Below, one piece after another: positions 4,313-5,350 of a stretch of DNA of 5,350 nucleotides (the stretch's first letter is position 1; each line of letters starts with the position of its first letter). Made by a program: the position numbers and the translations under genes. Origin of the DNA: Anaerolineales bacterium (GTDB lineage Bacteria > Chloroflexota > Anaerolineae > Anaerolineales > E44-bin32). Location of the stretch: NCBI GenBank assembly GCA_030673085.1, contig DAOVFE010000159.1:1-5350 (forward strand), read 5' to 3'. Below the pieces are notes generated by a model. It was not told where the DNA came from. It did not search any database and saw only the letters and a list, made by a program, of their open reading frames with translations.

Positions 4313-5350
4313 ATGCGTTCTTTAACTATGAAACTCATCCTCGCTTTTTTAGCCGTTAGCTTAACCGGCGTGGCACTTGCAGCTCTATTTGTCAGCCGAG
4401 GAACAGAAAGCGAATTTAACCAATTCCTTTATAGCCAAGGCCGTCAGTCCTTGGTCGCCGAAATATCGGAATACTATCGCGAAAACGAGTCATGGGCAGG
4501 TGTAGAAGAAGATTTTCCATTTCAACCGATATTCCGACATGGACGACCGCAACTGACTCCCAAAGGCCTTAGCGGAATCACTCTACTGGATGATACCGGA
4601 ACAGTGATTGTCGCCGGATCTGGATTTCACATCGGCGATCAAGTCCCTGAGGCCGATAGAGCCGGTGCAGAGCTAATTGACATTAATGGACATGAGGTTG
4701 GCTGGCTCATCCTCGAAAGAAACGCATTCAGAAAGAGCCATGCCGAAGAAGCCTTCCTCGATCAAATTCGACGCACACTCATCGTTAGTGCAGCCGGCGC
4801 AACTGTTATCGCCTTGCTTCTGGGTGTATTCCTTGCGCGTACTCTCACTCGACCGTTGCTCGAGCTTACATCCGCTACATACGCCGTCGCCCAGGGTGAC
4901 TTGGCACAGATGGTTCCAGTTCGTTCGCAGGATGAATTAGGTCGGCTGGCAAAATCGTTCAACCAGATGAACGCGAAACTTGCCCGCCTGCGTGATTTAC
5001 GTCGCCAAATGACTGCTGATATTGCCCATGAGCTTCGAACCCCTCTTAGCATCATCCTTGGCCATGCCGAAGCTGTGGAAGATGGCGTTCTCCCGCCATC
5101 TAGAGAAACATTCGATATCATACACGATGAGGCTCAGCGGCTTGAAAGGCTTACCGATGATTTGCGAATGCTCTCGCTGGCTGAAGCTGGTGAATTGCAT
5201 CTATCGCGTCGATTAGTATCTCCGCAGTCTCTACTGCAAAATGCGGCCACTGCCTATACTCCCCAAGCCAAGCAGCAAGATATTGCTCTGCAAATAAAAA
5301 CTTCCCCCGATTTACCAGATATTAATGTCGATCCAGATCGGATGGCGCAG
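4313..5350 (+). CDS. Sensor histidine kinase, partial (runs off window end)
   Basis: The open frame continues without a stop to the last base, giving 346 residues. Helix 1 (about 7-27) and helix 2 (about 155-175) enclose an outer sensor domain of some 125 residues (28-154) containing GLSGITLLDDTGTVIVAGSG and HEVGWLIL, typical of a small PAS-like or BaeS-type fold. A HAMP linker follows (about 172-225, with TRPLLELTSAT and QDELGRLAKSFNQM). The dimerisation/phosphoacceptor domain has H239 in ADIAHELRTPLSI. The sequence ends at DPDRMAQ, just where the N-box of the ATP-binding domain would begin, so roughly 120 residues are presumably missing beyond the window. The start at 4313 is preceded by AAGGGA (4298-4303) inside the regulator gene, and the short gap suggests translational coupling. 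A second ATG at 4328 (M6) is possible. It is the expected cognate kinase of the regulator upstream; the signal is unknown. Confidence 0.93.
   Translation, partial: MRSLTMKLILAFLAVSLTGVALAALFVSRGTESEFNQFLYSQGRQSLVAEISEYYRENESWAGVEEDFPFQPIFRHGRPQLTPKGLSGITLLDDTGTVIVAGSGFHIGDQVPEADRAGAELIDINGHEVGWLILERNAFRKSHAEEAFLDQIRRTLIVSAAGATVIALLLGVFLARTLTRPLLELTSATYAVAQGDLAQMVPVRSQDELGRLAKSFNQMNAKLARLRDLRRQMTADIAHELRTPLSIILGHAEAVEDGVLPPSRETFDIIHDEAQRLERLTDDLRMLSLAEAGELHLSRRLVSPQSLLQNAATAYTPQAKQQDIALQIKTSPDLPDINVDPDRMAQ

Noticed and set aside
4677..4940. Forward open frame overlapping the kinase gene
   Set aside because: It lies out of frame within the histidine kinase, whose HAMP and H-box motifs are continuous across this region.

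Overview
The window is 5350 bases of mid-GC bacterial DNA. All five recognisable genes lie on the + strand and all five products are exported or signal-related. There are no RNA genes, CRISPR arrays or transposase genes. Taxonomy cannot be fixed from the sequence. The style of the secreted and lipid-anchored proteins, with an OmpR-type two-component pair and a MacAB-like exporter remnant, reminds me of Chloroflexota (Anaerolineae-like) genomes. That is a low-to-moderate confidence impression, not a search result.

Layout: 1-223 is an upstream intergenic region with degenerate TCAGT-type repeats. 224-901 encodes a secreted protein with two copies of a helical AEALGI...AEELGVD repeat, followed by a strong intrinsic terminator (948-980). 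1152-2456 encodes a striking chimera: its first ~63 residues look like the start of a MacA/HlyD-type adaptor, and the rest is a MacB/FtsX-type ABC permease lacking its own first membrane helix. It looks like an in-frame deletion that removed most of the adaptor gene, the whole ATPase gene and the permease N-terminus. 2644-3348 encodes a lipoprotein of unrecognised function. 3624-4307 encodes an OmpR/PhoB-family response regulator, and 4313 to the window end encodes its partner sensor histidine kinase, cut off before its ATP-binding domain.

A 67/68-bp element with inverted-repeat ends occurs twice (2540-2606 and 3319-3386), on either side of the lipoprotein gene. The first copy is flanked by a perfect 10-bp direct repeat, as expected of a target-site duplication, so the element looks like a MITE (a small non-autonomous transposon). 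The second copy overlaps the 3' end of the lipoprotein gene and supplies its last nine codons and its stop.

The promoter region of the regulator carries three CTTCATAA-like repeats at an exact 11-bp period just upstream of a TATAAA box. This is the architecture expected of an OmpR/PhoB-family operator and suggests autoregulation. Taken together, the region looks like an envelope-sensing locus (sensor kinase, regulator, exported proteins) next to an export system that has been eroded or remodelled into a single fused polypeptide. The functional link is inferred from proximity only.
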